In this document: piece after piece, positions 1 to 5,973 of the stretch | Numbering within the stretch: position 1 is the first letter of the stretch | How the letters are laid out: every line of letters starts with the position of its first letter | Assembly: GCA_004366195.1 (NCBI GenBank) | Contig: SIRV01000230.1 | Coordinates: forward strand, 1 to 7,774 | Origin: Actinomycetota bacterium | GTDB lineage: Bacteria; Actinomycetota; UBA4738; HRBIN12 | Reading direction: 5' to 3' | Length of the DNA stretch: 7,774 nt | Notes under the pieces: generated by a model | The model's database searches: none | The model's input: only the letters and a program-made list of their open reading frames with translations | What the model was told of the DNA's origin: nothing | Translations under genes and position numbers: made by a program

Positions 1-108
1 ACCGTCGAGCTGATCGCGCCCATCGCCATGGAGGAGGGCCTGCGCTTCGCGATCCGCGAGGGCGGCCGGACCGTCGGCGCCGGGCGCGTGACGAAGGTCA
101 TCAAGTAG
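1..108 (+). CDS. tuf: Elongation factor Tu, C-terminal end (partial)
   Basis: The window opens inside an open frame of 35 codons ending in TAG at 106-108. The translated end contains IAMEEGLRFAIREGG followed by RTVGAGRVTKVIK, which is the highly conserved last strand region of domain 3 of EF-Tu. EF-Tu is the GTPase that carries aminoacyl-tRNA to the ribosomal A site; the GTP-binding domain lies upstream of the window and cannot be seen. It is the normal last gene of the str operon (rpsL-rpsG-fusA-tuf), and here only 13 bases separate it from S10, so the two are probably cotranscribed. The family is certain from the motif; whether this is the only tuf copy cannot be judged. Confidence 0.96.
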   Translation, partial: TVELIAPIAMEEGLRFAIREGGRTVGAGRVTKVIK

Positions 109-121
109 GGGAGCGAGGGCG
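109..121 (+). other. Short tuf-rpsJ spacer without leader or promoter
   Basis: These 13 bases (GGGAGCGAGGGCG) are all that separates the EF-Tu stop from the S10 start. The stretch holds the purine-rich ribosome binding region for S10. It is too short for a terminator, a promoter or the structured S10 leader known from E. coli. Confidence 0.8.
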
Positions 122-430
122 GTGGCCGGACCGAGGATCAGGATCAAGCTCCGGGCCTACGATCACCGGATGCTGGACGTCGCGGCTCGCGAGATCGTCG
201 AGCACGTGACGCGCACCGGCGCCAAGGTCGTCGGTCCGGTGCCGCTGCCCACCGAGCGCCGGATCTTCACCGTGATCCGCTCGCCCCACAAGTACAAGGA
301 CTCCCGCGAGCACTTCCAGATGCTCACGCACAAGCGGCTCATCGACATCGTGGACGCCACCTCCAAGACGGTCCAGGAGCTCCAGCGCCTGAACCTGTCG
401 GCGGGGGTCGACATCGAGATCAAGCTGTGA
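122..430 (+). CDS. rpsJ: 30S ribosomal protein S10 (NusE)
   Basis: S10 is a 30S head protein and, as NusE, a partner of NusB and NusG in transcription antitermination. The 102-residue length is typical. Recognisable blocks are IRIKLRAYDHRMLD (6-19), VGPVPLPTERR (37-47), SPHKYKDSREHF (54-65) and THKRLIDI (69-76). The GTG at 122 is chosen because it gives MAGPRIRIKL, the standard N-terminus, and lies behind the purine-rich GGGGAGCGAGGG at 108-119. The stop TGA overlaps the L3 start by one base. Residue 57, the position linked to tetracycline-class resistance in other bacteria, is Lys, a common wild-type state in Gram-positives. Residue 68 is Leu where Arg is usual (RTHKRLIDI in many relatives). 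Identification is certain. Confidence 0.98.
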   Translation: MAGPRIRIKLRAYDHRMLDVAAREIVEHVTRTGAKVVGPVPLPTERRIFTVIRSPHKYKDSREHFQMLTHKRLIDIVDATSKTVQELQRLNLSAGVDIEIKL

Positions 431-1083
431 TGGCCGAGGTCAAGGGGATCTTGGGGACGAAGCTGGGGATGACCCAGATCTTCGAGGACACGCGGGCCGT
501 GCCGGTCACGGTGATCAAGGCTGGCCCCTGCTACGTCGCGCAGGTGAAGACCCCCGAGCGCGACGGGTACGCGGCCGTCCAGCTCGTCTTCGGCGAGGTC
601 CCCGAGCGGAAGGTGAACCGGCCGATGCGCGGCCACTTCGAGGCGCACGGCGGGCACCCCGGCCGCTACGTCGTCGAGCTGCGGACCGATGACGCGGCCT
701 CCTACCAGCCGGGGCAGGAGATCCGAGCCGACATCTTCCGGCCGGGGGAGCGCGCCGACGTGATCGGCGTGAGCAAGGGCAAGGGCTTCGCCGGGGTCAT
801 GAAGCGGCACGGGTTCGGGGGGCTCGGCGCGAGCCACGGCACCGAGCGCAAGCACCGCTCGCCCGGCGCGATCGGCGCCTGCGCCACCCCGAGCCGCGTG
901 TTCAAGGGCATGCGGATGGCCGGCCAGATGGGCAACGAGCGGGTGACGGTGCTGAACCTGCTCGTCGTCCAGGCCGACCCCGAGCGCAACCTGCTGTTGC
1001 TGCGGGGCGCCGTGCCGGGCCCGAACGGCGGGCTCGTCATGGTGCGCTCCGCGGTCAAGGCGCCCGCGGGGAGGAAGGGCTGA
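430..1083 (+). CDS. rplC: 50S ribosomal protein L3
   Basis: L3 is an early-assembly 50S protein whose central extension reaches toward the peptidyl transferase centre. The protein has 217 residues, normal for actinobacterial L3. It begins with GILGTKLGMTQIF and has the conserved VSKGKGFAGVMKRHGF loop, then GTERKHRSPGAIG, GACATP (149-154), FKGMRMAGQMGNERVTV and a GAVPGPNGG end. I prefer ATG 430 because it overlaps the S10 stop as TGATG; the in-frame GTG at 427 would only add one residue. In proteobacteria this region reads GQNQTP and includes the glutamine methylated by PrmB; here both glutamines are Ala, so that modification is not expected. No strong Shine-Dalgarno is seen, which suggests coupling to S10. 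Confidence 0.97.
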   Translation: MAEVKGILGTKLGMTQIFEDTRAVPVTVIKAGPCYVAQVKTPERDGYAAVQLVFGEVPERKVNRPMRGHFEAHGGHPGRYVVELRTDDAASYQPGQEIRADIFRPGERADVIGVSKGKGFAGVMKRHGFGGLGASHGTERKHRSPGAIGACATPSRVFKGMRMAGQMGNERVTVLNLLVVQADPERNLLLLRGAVPGPNGGLVMVRSAVKAPAGRKG

Positions 1084-1715
1084 TGGCCAGGGTGCCCGTG
1101 CTCGACGAGACCGGCGCCCAGGTCGCCGAGCGGGAGCTCTCGCCCGAGGTCTTCGAGGCGAAGGTCTCGGTGCCGCTGATGCACCAGGTCGTCGTGGCCG
1201 GGATGGCCTCGCTCCGGCGGGGGACCCACAGCACGAAGACCCGGGGGGAGGTCTCGGGCGGCGGCCGCAAGCCCTGGCGCCAGAAGGGAACCGGGCGCGC
1301 CCGGCAGGGCTCGATCCGCGCGCCCCAGTGGACGGGCGGCGGGGTCGTCCACGGCCCGAAGCCGCGGGACCACTCGCTGCGGGTGAACAAGAAGATGAAG
1401 CGGGGCGCCCTCCGCTCGGCCCTCACCGACGCGCTGCAGAGCGGGAAGCTCGCGGTGGTGCGCGAGCTCGCCTTCGAGGAGCCGAAGACCAGGCGCGCCG
1501 TCGAGATCCTGGAGGCGCTGGGCCTGGAGGGCAGGATCCTGCTCGTCCTGCCCGGGCCGAGCGAGGACGGTGCGGTGGAGAAGTCCTTCCGCAACCTGCC
1601 GAACGTGCGGATCGCGTACGCGCCGAGCCTGGGGACCTACGAGGTCCTGGCGGCCGACCGCGTGCTGTTCACGCAGGCCGCGCTCGACGTCGTCGAGGGG
1701 GGTGAGCGGGCGTGA
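1083..1715 (+). CDS. rplD: 50S ribosomal protein L4
   Basis: L4 has a globular domain on the 50S surface and a long loop that lines the peptide exit tunnel. In E. coli it also represses its own S10 operon through the mRNA leader. The protein has 210 residues. The tunnel loop is plain: SGGGRKPWRQKGTGRARQGS at 58-77, followed by RAPQWTGGG and HGP at 90-92. Tunnel residues around Lys63, where macrolide-resistance changes arise, look wild type. The C-terminal half has the usual NLPNVRIAYA and LGTYEVLAADRVLFT blocks. ATG 1083 overlaps the L3 stop (TGATG) and has a strong Shine-Dalgarno, GGGGAGGAAGG, at 1068-1078. No S10 leader is visible upstream of rpsJ, so E. coli-style autoregulation is unlikely here. 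Confidence 0.97.
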   Translation: MARVPVLDETGAQVAERELSPEVFEAKVSVPLMHQVVVAGMASLRRGTHSTKTRGEVSGGGRKPWRQKGTGRARQGSIRAPQWTGGGVVHGPKPRDHSLRVNKKMKRGALRSALTDALQSGKLAVVRELAFEEPKTRRAVEILEALGLEGRILLVLPGPSEDGAVEKSFRNLPNVRIAYAPSLGTYEVLAADRVLFTQAALDVVEGGERA

Positions 1716-2002
1716 AGTCGCCGCGCGACGTGATCATCCGGCCGATCGTGAGCGAGAAGTCCTACGCGGGCATCGAGCGCAACGCGTACACGTTCCTCGT
1801 CGACCCGCGGGCCAACAAGACCGAGATCAAGGAGGCCGTCCAGCAGATCTGGGGTGTCCGGGTCGTCTCGGTGAACACGATCCACCGGCGCGGCAAGGTG
1901 AAGCGCCGGGGGTGGACGAGGGGCAAGCGTCCGGACCAGAAGCGGGCCGTCGTCACGCTCGCGCCGGGCGAGTCGATCGAGATCTTCGAGACGGGGAAGT
2001 GA
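1712..2002 (+). CDS. rplW: 50S ribosomal protein L23
   Basis: L23 sits at the exit of the peptide tunnel and is the docking point for trigger factor, signal recognition particle and the Sec translocon. The 96-residue protein begins MKSPRDVIIRPIVSEKS; Glu15 in the SEK motif aligns with the E. coli Glu18 that contacts trigger factor. The rRNA-binding loop is seen as VNTIHRRGKVKRRGWTRGK, and the protein ends in the strand VVTLAPGESIEIFE. The GTG start at 1712 overlaps the L4 TGA as GTGA, with GAGGGGGG at 1695-1702 as ribosome binding site. Nothing unusual is visible. Confidence 0.97.
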   Translation: MKSPRDVIIRPIVSEKSYAGIERNAYTFLVDPRANKTEIKEAVQQIWGVRVVSVNTIHRRGKVKRRGWTRGKRPDQKRAVVTLAPGESIEIFETGK

Positions 2003-2004
2003 CG

Positions 2005-2835
2005 ATGGGCATCCGCAAGTACAAGCCGACGACGCCGGGCCGACGGGGCGCGAGCGTCTCCACCTTCGAGGAGATCACGCGCGACCGGCCCGAGCGCTCG
2101 CTGCTCGCCAAGGGCCGCAAGCGCGCCGGCCGGAACGTGTACGGGCGGATCACCGCGCGCCACCAGGGCGGCGGGCACAAGCGCCGGTACCGGATCATCG
2201 ACTTCCGGCGCGACAAGGACGGGGTCCCGGCGAAGGTGGCCCACATCGAGTACGACCCGAACCGGACGGCCCGGATCGCGCTCCTGCACTACGCCGACGG
2301 CGAGAAGCGGTACATCCTCGCGCCGAACGGCCTGCGGCCGGGCGATCGGGTGATGTCCGGCGAGGGGGCCGACATCCGGCCGGGGAACGCGCTGCCGCTC
2401 CGGAACATCCCCGTGGGCACCACGGTGCACGCCGTGGAGCTGAAGCCGGGCGCGGGGGCCAAGCTCGCGCGCTCGGCCGGCACGAGCGTCCAGGTCATGG
2501 CGAAGGAGGGCGCGTACGCGACGCTGCGCCTGCCCTCCGGGGAGATGCGGATGGTGCTCGCGGCCTGCAAGGCGACGGTGGGCGAGGTCGGCAACCCCGA
2601 GCACGAGCTGATCTCGCTCGGCAAGGCGGGCCGGAGCCGGTGGCTCGGCAAGCGTCCCTCCGTCCGCGGCGTGGCCATGAACCCGGTGGACCACCCGCTC
2701 GGCGGAGGCGAGGGCAAGAGCTCGGGCGGCCGTCACCCCACCTCGCCGTGGGGGAAGAAGGAGGGCCGCACCAGGAAGCGGAAGAAGGCGTCGGACAAGT
2801 ACATCATCCGGCGCCGCGGGAAGGGGCGTGGCTAG
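2005..2835 (+). CDS. rplB: 50S ribosomal protein L2
   Basis: L2 binds domain IV of 23S rRNA, is needed for subunit association and lies near the peptidyl transferase centre. The 276-residue length is typical. It begins MGIRKYKPTTPGRRG, a form characteristic of actinobacteria. The OB-like and SH3-like RNA-binding parts include YGRITARHQGGGHKRRYRII near residues 47-66. The conserved C-terminal block GVAMNPVDHPLGGGEGKS is intact, and His230 corresponds to the E. coli His229 important for peptidyl transferase activity. ATG 2005 is two bases after the L23 stop, with GGGGAAG just upstream. The stop is followed immediately by the S19 start codon. Confidence 0.98.
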   Translation: MGIRKYKPTTPGRRGASVSTFEEITRDRPERSLLAKGRKRAGRNVYGRITARHQGGGHKRRYRIIDFRRDKDGVPAKVAHIEYDPNRTARIALLHYADGEKRYILAPNGLRPGDRVMSGEGADIRPGNALPLRNIPVGTTVHAVELKPGAGAKLARSAGTSVQVMAKEGAYATLRLPSGEMRMVLAACKATVGEVGNPEHELISLGKAGRSRWLGKRPSVRGVAMNPVDHPLGGGEGKSSGGRHPTSPWGKKEGRTRKRKKASDKYIIRRRGKGRG

Positions 2836-3117
2836 GTGCCTCGGTCGATCAAGAAGGGCCCGTTCGTCGACGACCACCTCATGATCAAGATCGTCGAGAT
2901 GAACCGGCGCGGCGAGAAGAAGGTCATCCGGACCTGGTCCCGCCGCTCGACCATCGTCCCCGAGATGGTGGGCCACACGATCGCGGTCCACGACGGCCGC
3001 AAGCACGTGCCGGTCTACATCACGGAGGCCATGGTCGGCCACAAGCTCGGCGAGTTCGCCCCGACGCGGACGTTCCGGTCGCACGTGAAGGCGGAGCGAC
3101 GGAGCTCGGCGAGGTAA
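2836..3117 (+). CDS. rpsS: 30S ribosomal protein S19
   Basis: S19 is a 30S head protein that forms a pair with S13 and contacts the A-site finger of the large subunit. The 93-residue protein has the family hallmarks: MPRSIKKGPFVDDHL at the start, TWSRRSTIVPEMVGHTIAVH in the middle and GHKLGEFAPTRTFRSH near the end. The GTG at 2836 directly follows the L2 TAG with no spacer; the preceding GGGAAGGGG inside the end of rplB can serve as ribosome binding site. No anomaly is visible. Confidence 0.97.
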   Translation: MPRSIKKGPFVDDHLMIKIVEMNRRGEKKVIRTWSRRSTIVPEMVGHTIAVHDGRKHVPVYITEAMVGHKLGEFAPTRTFRSHVKAERRSSAR

Positions 3118-3121
3118 GGGG

Positions 3122-3463
3122 ATGGAAGCGAAGGCCACGGTTCGGTACGTGCGGATCTCGCCGCCCAAGGCTCGGCGGGCGATCGACCTCATCCGCGGCA
3201 AGCAGGTGGACGAGGCCCGGCGGATCCTGCGGTTCTCGAACCTCGGCGCCGCCCGGACCATCGAGAAGGCGCTGAACTCCGCCGTGGCCAACGCCGAGCA
3301 GAAGGCCGGCGTGGTCGCCCAGAACCTGATCGTGGAGCGGGCGTGGGTGGACGAGGGGCCGACGCTGAAGCGCTGGCGCCCGCGCGCCTACGGGCGGGCG
3401 ACGCGGATCCGGAAGCGCACGTCCCACATCACGCTGGTCGTGCGGACGCTGGAGGAGGCGTAG
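3122..3463 (+). CDS. rplV: 50S ribosomal protein L22
   Basis: L22 spans the 50S subunit, and its long beta-hairpin lines the exit tunnel beside L4. The protein has 113 residues. It starts MEAKATVRYVRISPPKARR and has the conserved ALNSAVANAEQ helix at 50-60. The hairpin is at about 76-105 and includes GPTLKRWRPRAYGRATRI; no insertion or deletion of the kind seen in macrolide-resistant mutants is evident. ATG 3122 follows the S19 stop by four bases, with AAGGGG directly in front. The TAG stop shares its last base with the S3 GTG start (TAGTG). Confidence 0.97.
   Translation: MEAKATVRYVRISPPKARRAIDLIRGKQVDEARRILRFSNLGAARTIEKALNSAVANAEQKAGVVAQNLIVERAWVDEGPTLKRWRPRAYGRATRIRKRTSHITLVVRTLEEA
3451..3458 (+). 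promoter_or_regulatory. Shine-Dalgarno deciding the S3 GTG start
   Basis: GGAGGAGG inside the last codons of rplV lies four bases before the GTG at 3463. It supports that GTG, which overlaps the L22 TAG, as the true S3 start, in agreement with the MGQKVHPYG N-terminus. Confidence 0.75.
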
Positions 3464-4353
3464 TGGGTCAGAAGGTTCATCCGTACGGGCTCCGGCTGGG
3501 GATCATCTACCCCTGGAAGTCCAACTGGTACGCCGGCCGCGACTACGCCGAGCACCTCCACGAGGACGTCTGGATCCGCCGGCACATCCGGCAGCGGCTG
3601 GCCCGGGCCGGCATCTCGTCCATCGACATCGAGCGCAAGGGCGACCAGATCTGGGTCTACATCCGGACGGCGCGGCCCGGCATCGTGATCGGCCGCAAGG
3701 GGGCCGAGGTGGACCGGCTGCGCCGGGACATCGAGCGGGTGACGAAGAAGCGCGTGGACGTGAAGGTCGAGGACATGAACTCGGCGGCCTCCGAGGCGCG
3801 CCCCGAGACCGACGCCACCCTGCTCGCCCAGGGCGTGGCGGAGCAGCTGGCCGGCCGGGTGTCCTTCCGACGGGCGATGCGCCGCGCGGTGCAGACGGCG
3901 ATGCGCGCCGGCGCCCTGGGGGTGCGGGTGCAGTGCGCCGGTCGGCTCGGCGGCGCCGAGATGTCGCGGCGCGAGTGGTACCGGGAGGGCCGGGTGCCGC
4001 TCCACACGCTGCGCGCGAAGATCGACTTCGGCACGGCGGAGGCCAAGACCACCTTCGGCATCATCGGCGTGAAGGTGTGGGTCTACCACGGCGACGAGAT
4101 CCCCGCCGCCGAGCAGGAGACCGAGCGGCTGCGCGCCCGGGCCCTGGCCCAGGCGACGAGCGCCGCCGGCGCCTCGACCGGCGCCCTCATCGACAACCCC
4201 GTCGAGGCCGAGGAGCTCGAGGCCGAGGCGGAGCCGATCGTGCCGGTGGTGCCGGCGGAGCCCGAGCCCGAGGTCGAGGCCGAGGTTGCCGCGGCCCCGG
4301 CGCCGGAGCCGGCCGCGCCGGAGGCCGGCGCATCCCAGGAGGGTGAGGCCTGA
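3463..4353 (+). CDS. rpsC: 30S ribosomal protein S3 with long acidic C-terminal tail
   Basis: S3 lies at the mRNA entry tunnel of the 30S subunit and contributes to its helicase activity. The conserved body covers residues 1-214: GQKVHPYGLRLGI at the start, a KH domain with the GxxG loop GRKG at 77-80, and the C-terminal S3 domain with AGRLGGAEMSRREWYREGRVPLH split over two adjacent blocks and FGIIGVKVWVYHGDE at the end. After VYHGDEIP (207-214) comes an 82-residue tail. Its last 52 residues are Glu/Ala/Pro/Val-rich with 15 Glu and no Lys or Arg. E. coli S3 is about 233 residues; actinobacterial S3 often has a tail, but this one is long at 296 total. The GTG start at 3463 is preceded by GGAGGAGG at 3451-3458. 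The tail is probably disordered and surface-exposed; its role is unknown. Confidence 0.97.
   Translation: MGQKVHPYGLRLGIIYPWKSNWYAGRDYAEHLHEDVWIRRHIRQRLARAGISSIDIERKGDQIWVYIRTARPGIVIGRKGAEVDRLRRDIERVTKKRVDVKVEDMNSAASEARPETDATLLAQGVAEQLAGRVSFRRAMRRAVQTAMRAGALGVRVQCAGRLGGAEMSRREWYREGRVPLHTLRAKIDFGTAEAKTTFGIIGVKVWVYHGDEIPAAEQETERLRARALAQATSAAGASTGALIDNPVEAEELEAEAEPIVPVVPAEPEPEVEAEVAAAPAPEPAAPEAGASQEGEA
4337..4342 (+). promoter_or_regulatory. Strong Shine-Dalgarno for L16
   Basis: AGGAGG followed by GTGA within the end of rpsC is close to a full complement of the 16S rRNA 3' end and lies ten bases before the L16 ATG. It falls inside the codons for the S3 tail end (Gln-Glu-Gly-Glu-Ala), so the last tail residues are partly constrained by this site. 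Confidence 0.75.
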
Positions 4354-4772
4354 TGCTGGCGCCGAAGAAGGTCAAGCACCGCAAGGTGCACCGGGGCCGC
4401 ATGAAGGGCCGTGCGAAGGGCGGGACCGAGGTGCACTTCGGGGACTTCGGGCTCGTCGCGCTCGAGCCGGCGTGGATCACGAACCGGCAGATCGAGGCGG
4501 CCCGCGTGGCCATCACCCGGCACATCCGCCGCGGCGGGAAGGTGTGGATCAACATCTTCCCCGACAAGCCGTACACGAAGAAGCCGGCCGAGACCCGGAT
4601 GGGCTCCGGGAAGGGGAACCCGGAGGGCTGGGTGGCCGTCGTCAAGCCGGGGCGCGTGATGTTCGAGCTGTCCGGCGTGCCGGAGCCCGTCGCGCGGGAG
4701 GCGATGCGCCGCGCCGCGCACAAGCTGCCCATCAAGTGCAAGTTCATCACCCGAGCCGGAGGCACGGAGTAG
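4353..4772 (+). CDS. rplP: 50S ribosomal protein L16
   Basis: L16 binds between the A-site tRNA elbow and 5S rRNA and is needed late in 50S assembly. The 139 residues include MLAPKKVKHRKVHRGRMKG at the start, FGLVALEPAWITNRQIEAAR, and the conserved loop TRMGSGKGNPEGWVA. Arg82 in that loop corresponds to E. coli Arg81, which is hydroxylated by the YcfD oxygenase in some bacteria. The protein ends with a KLPIKCKFI block typical of the family. ATG 4353 overlaps the S3 stop (TGATG), and AGGAGG at 4337-4342 is a near-perfect Shine-Dalgarno ten bases ahead, so L16 may be initiated independently as well as by coupling. Confidence 0.97.
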   Translation: MLAPKKVKHRKVHRGRMKGRAKGGTEVHFGDFGLVALEPAWITNRQIEAARVAITRHIRRGGKVWINIFPDKPYTKKPAETRMGSGKGNPEGWVAVVKPGRVMFELSGVPEPVAREAMRRAAHKLPIKCKFITRAGGTE

Positions 4773-4993
4773 TGGCGAAGACCAACATCCGCGAGATCCG
4801 CGAGCTGCCGGATGCGGAGCTCCGCGAGCGCGTCGAGGCGCTCAAGGAGGAGCTCTTCAACCTGCGGTTCCAGCTCGCGACGGCGCAGCTGGAGAACCCG
4901 ATGCGGATCAAGCAGGTCCGCCACGAGATCGCGCGCATCCTCACGGTGCTGCGCGAGCGCGAGCTCGCGGCCGGGAACGAGGAGGAGCGGTGA
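4772..4993 (+). CDS. rpmC: 50S ribosomal protein L29
   Basis: L29 is a small two-helix protein next to L23 at the tunnel exit. The start is the GTG at 4772, sharing one base with the L16 stop (TAGTG), with GGAGG at 4758-4762. This gives 73 residues beginning MAKTNIREIRELPDAELRER, then the diagnostic LKEELFNLRFQLATAQLENP and RIKQVRHEIARILTVLRER. The reading frame stays open far upstream inside rpsC and rplP, so a naive longest-ORF call would extend it wrongly; the family length and the start junction fix the true start. It ends in an acidic NEEER. Its TGA overlaps the S17 GTG as GTGA. Confidence 0.97.
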   Translation: MAKTNIREIRELPDAELRERVEALKEELFNLRFQLATAQLENPMRIKQVRHEIARILTVLRERELAAGNEEER

Positions 4994-5259
4994 GCGAGCG
5001 GGACGCGGAGCGGGGCCGCCGGAAGACGCGCGTCGGGGTCGTGGTCTCCGACGCGATGGACAAGACCGTCGTCGTGCGCGTCGACCGCAAGATGCGGCAC
5101 CCCCTGTACAAGAAGACGGTGTTGCGGAGCAAGAGGTTCGCGGCCCACGACGAGCGGAACGAGGCGCACGTCGGCGACGTGGTCCGGATCATGGAGACCC
5201 GGCCGCTGTCGAAGACGAAGCGCTGGCGCGTGGTGGAGATCGTCGAGCGGGCGAAGTGA
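4990..5259 (+). CDS. rpsQ: 30S ribosomal protein S17
   Basis: S17 is a primary 16S rRNA-binding protein with an OB fold. The 89 residues comprise a charged N-terminal arm (MSERDAERGRRKTR), then GVVVSDAMDKTVVVRVDRK from residue 16, the HPLYKKTVLRSKRF block, and GDVVRIMETRPLSKTKRWRV near the end. The GTG start at 4990 overlaps the L29 stop as GTGA, with AGGAGGAG at 4980-4987. In E. coli this is the last gene of the S10 operon; here it continues into L14 after only seven bases, with no hairpin or T-run between them. Confidence 0.97.
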   Translation: MSERDAERGRRKTRVGVVVSDAMDKTVVVRVDRKMRHPLYKKTVLRSKRFAAHDERNEAHVGDVVRIMETRPLSKTKRWRVVEIVERAK

Positions 5260-5266
5260 GGGAACG

Positions 5267-5635
5267 GTGATCCAGCAGGAGACGCGCTGCAGGGTGGCGG
5301 ACAACACCGGGGCCAAGGAGATCCTGTGCATCCGCGTGCTCGGCGGCAGCCACCGGCGCTACGCGGGTGTGGGCGACATCATCGTCGGCTCGGTGAAGGA
5401 CGCGCTGCCGGGCGGCGCCGTGAAGAAGGGCGACGTCGTGCGGGCCGTGGTCGTGCGCACGGCCAAGGAGCGGCGGCGACCGGACGGCTCCTACATCCGG
5501 TTCGACGACAACGCCGTCGTGCTCATCAACGAGCAGCGGAACCCGCGCGGGACCCGCATCTTCGGACCGGTGGCGCGGGAGCTGCGCGAGAAGCGGTTCA
5601 TGAAGATCATCTCGCTCGCGCCGGAGGTGCTCTGA
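5267..5635 (+). CDS. rplN: 50S ribosomal protein L14
   Basis: L14 is a beta-barrel protein at the subunit interface (bridges B5 and B8) and the binding site of the silencing factor RsfS. The protein has 122 residues, the standard length. Hallmarks are MIQQETRCRVADNTGAKE at the start, GDIIVGSVKDALPGG, KKGDVVRAVVVRTAKE (53-68), IRFDDNAVVLIN (77-88) and a final RELREKRFMKIISLAPEVL. The GTG at 5267 is chosen because it yields the canonical start and follows GAGGG at 5258-5262. In E. coli this gene opens the spc operon with its own promoter; none can be seen here in the seven-base gap. Confidence 0.97.
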   Translation: MIQQETRCRVADNTGAKEILCIRVLGGSHRRYAGVGDIIVGSVKDALPGGAVKKGDVVRAVVVRTAKERRRPDGSYIRFDDNAVVLINEQRNPRGTRIFGPVARELREKRFMKIISLAPEVL

Positions 5636-5973
5636 TGCCGGGCGTCGACATCCGCAAGGACGACACGGTCCGGGTCATGGCCGGCAAGGACCGGGGCCAC
5701 ACCGGCCGCGTGATCCGGGTGCTGCCCCGCGAGGGCAAGGTCATGGTGGACGGCGCGGCCCGGGCGAAGAAGCACCAGCGCGCGACGGGCAAGCGTTCGC
5801 GATCCGGGCAGCAGCTGCAGCAGGGCGGGATCATCGACACCGAGCTGTTCATCGACATCTCGAACGTGCAGCTCGTCTGCCCCGCGTGCGGGCGACCGAC
5901 GCGGGTCGGCCACCACATCAACCCGGAGGGCAAGAAGGTTCGGATCTGCAGGAAGTGCGAGGCGGAGCTGTGA
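5635..5973 (+). CDS. rplX: 50S ribosomal protein L24, zinc-ribbon form
   Basis: L24 initiates 50S assembly by binding the 5' end of 23S rRNA and lies near the tunnel exit. The 112 residues begin MPGVDIRKDDTVRVMAGKD, with a KOW motif at about 8-31 (GKDRGHTGRVIRVLP). The C-terminal half has FIDISNVQLVCPACGRPTRV and then RICRKCEAEL. Cys82, Cys85, Cys105 and Cys108 form an intact CxxC...CxxC zinc ribbon, a form present in some bacterial L24 and lost in others. ATG 5635 overlaps the L14 stop (TGATG), with GGAGGTG at 5623-5629 as a strong ribosome binding site. Confidence 0.97.
   Translation: MPGVDIRKDDTVRVMAGKDRGHTGRVIRVLPREGKVMVDGAARAKKHQRATGKRSRSGQQLQQGGIIDTELFIDISNVQLVCPACGRPTRVGHHINPEGKKVRICRKCEAEL

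Noticed and set aside
427..429. GTG one codon upstream of the L3 ATG as start
   Set aside because: It would overlap the S10 end by four bases, which is possible, but ATG 430 gives the usual L3 N-terminus and the TGATG junction. The difference is one residue.
163..855. Minus-strand frame of 230 codons opposite S10 and L3
   Set aside because: Antisense shadow of conserved genes with no recognisable motif and no ribosome binding site in a sensible place.
2640..3275. Plus-strand frame of 211 codons across the L2-S19-L22 junctions
   Set aside because: It overlaps three real genes out of frame, with low-complexity Arg/Gly/Pro composition.
1762..3291. Open reading frame of 509 codons on the minus strand opposite L23, L2, S19 and L22
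   Set aside because: It lies wholly antisense to four certain ribosomal genes. Its composition is rich in Arg, Pro, Ala, His and Asp, as expected when strongly GC-biased third positions are read backwards. No domain is recognisable.
3388..4089. Minus-strand frame of 233 codons opposite S3
   Set aside because: Mirror of the rpsC codon pattern (His, Pro, Asp, Val-rich) with no family signature.
4204..4285. Repeated GAGGCCGAGG at 4204, 4219 and 4276 as a possible repeat array
   Set aside because: The copies are in the codons for Glu-Ala-Glu in the low-complexity S3 tail and are unevenly spaced; protein composition explains them.
4286..4771. In-frame upstream extension of L29 inside rpsC and rplP
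   Set aside because: The extended part is rpsC and rplP read in another frame. L29 family length and the GTG at 4772 with GGAGG upstream fix the true start.
5260..5266. Possible operon boundary (terminator or promoter) between S17 and L14
   Set aside because: Seven bases only, no hairpin and no T-run; the E. coli boundary between S10 and spc operons is not visible here.
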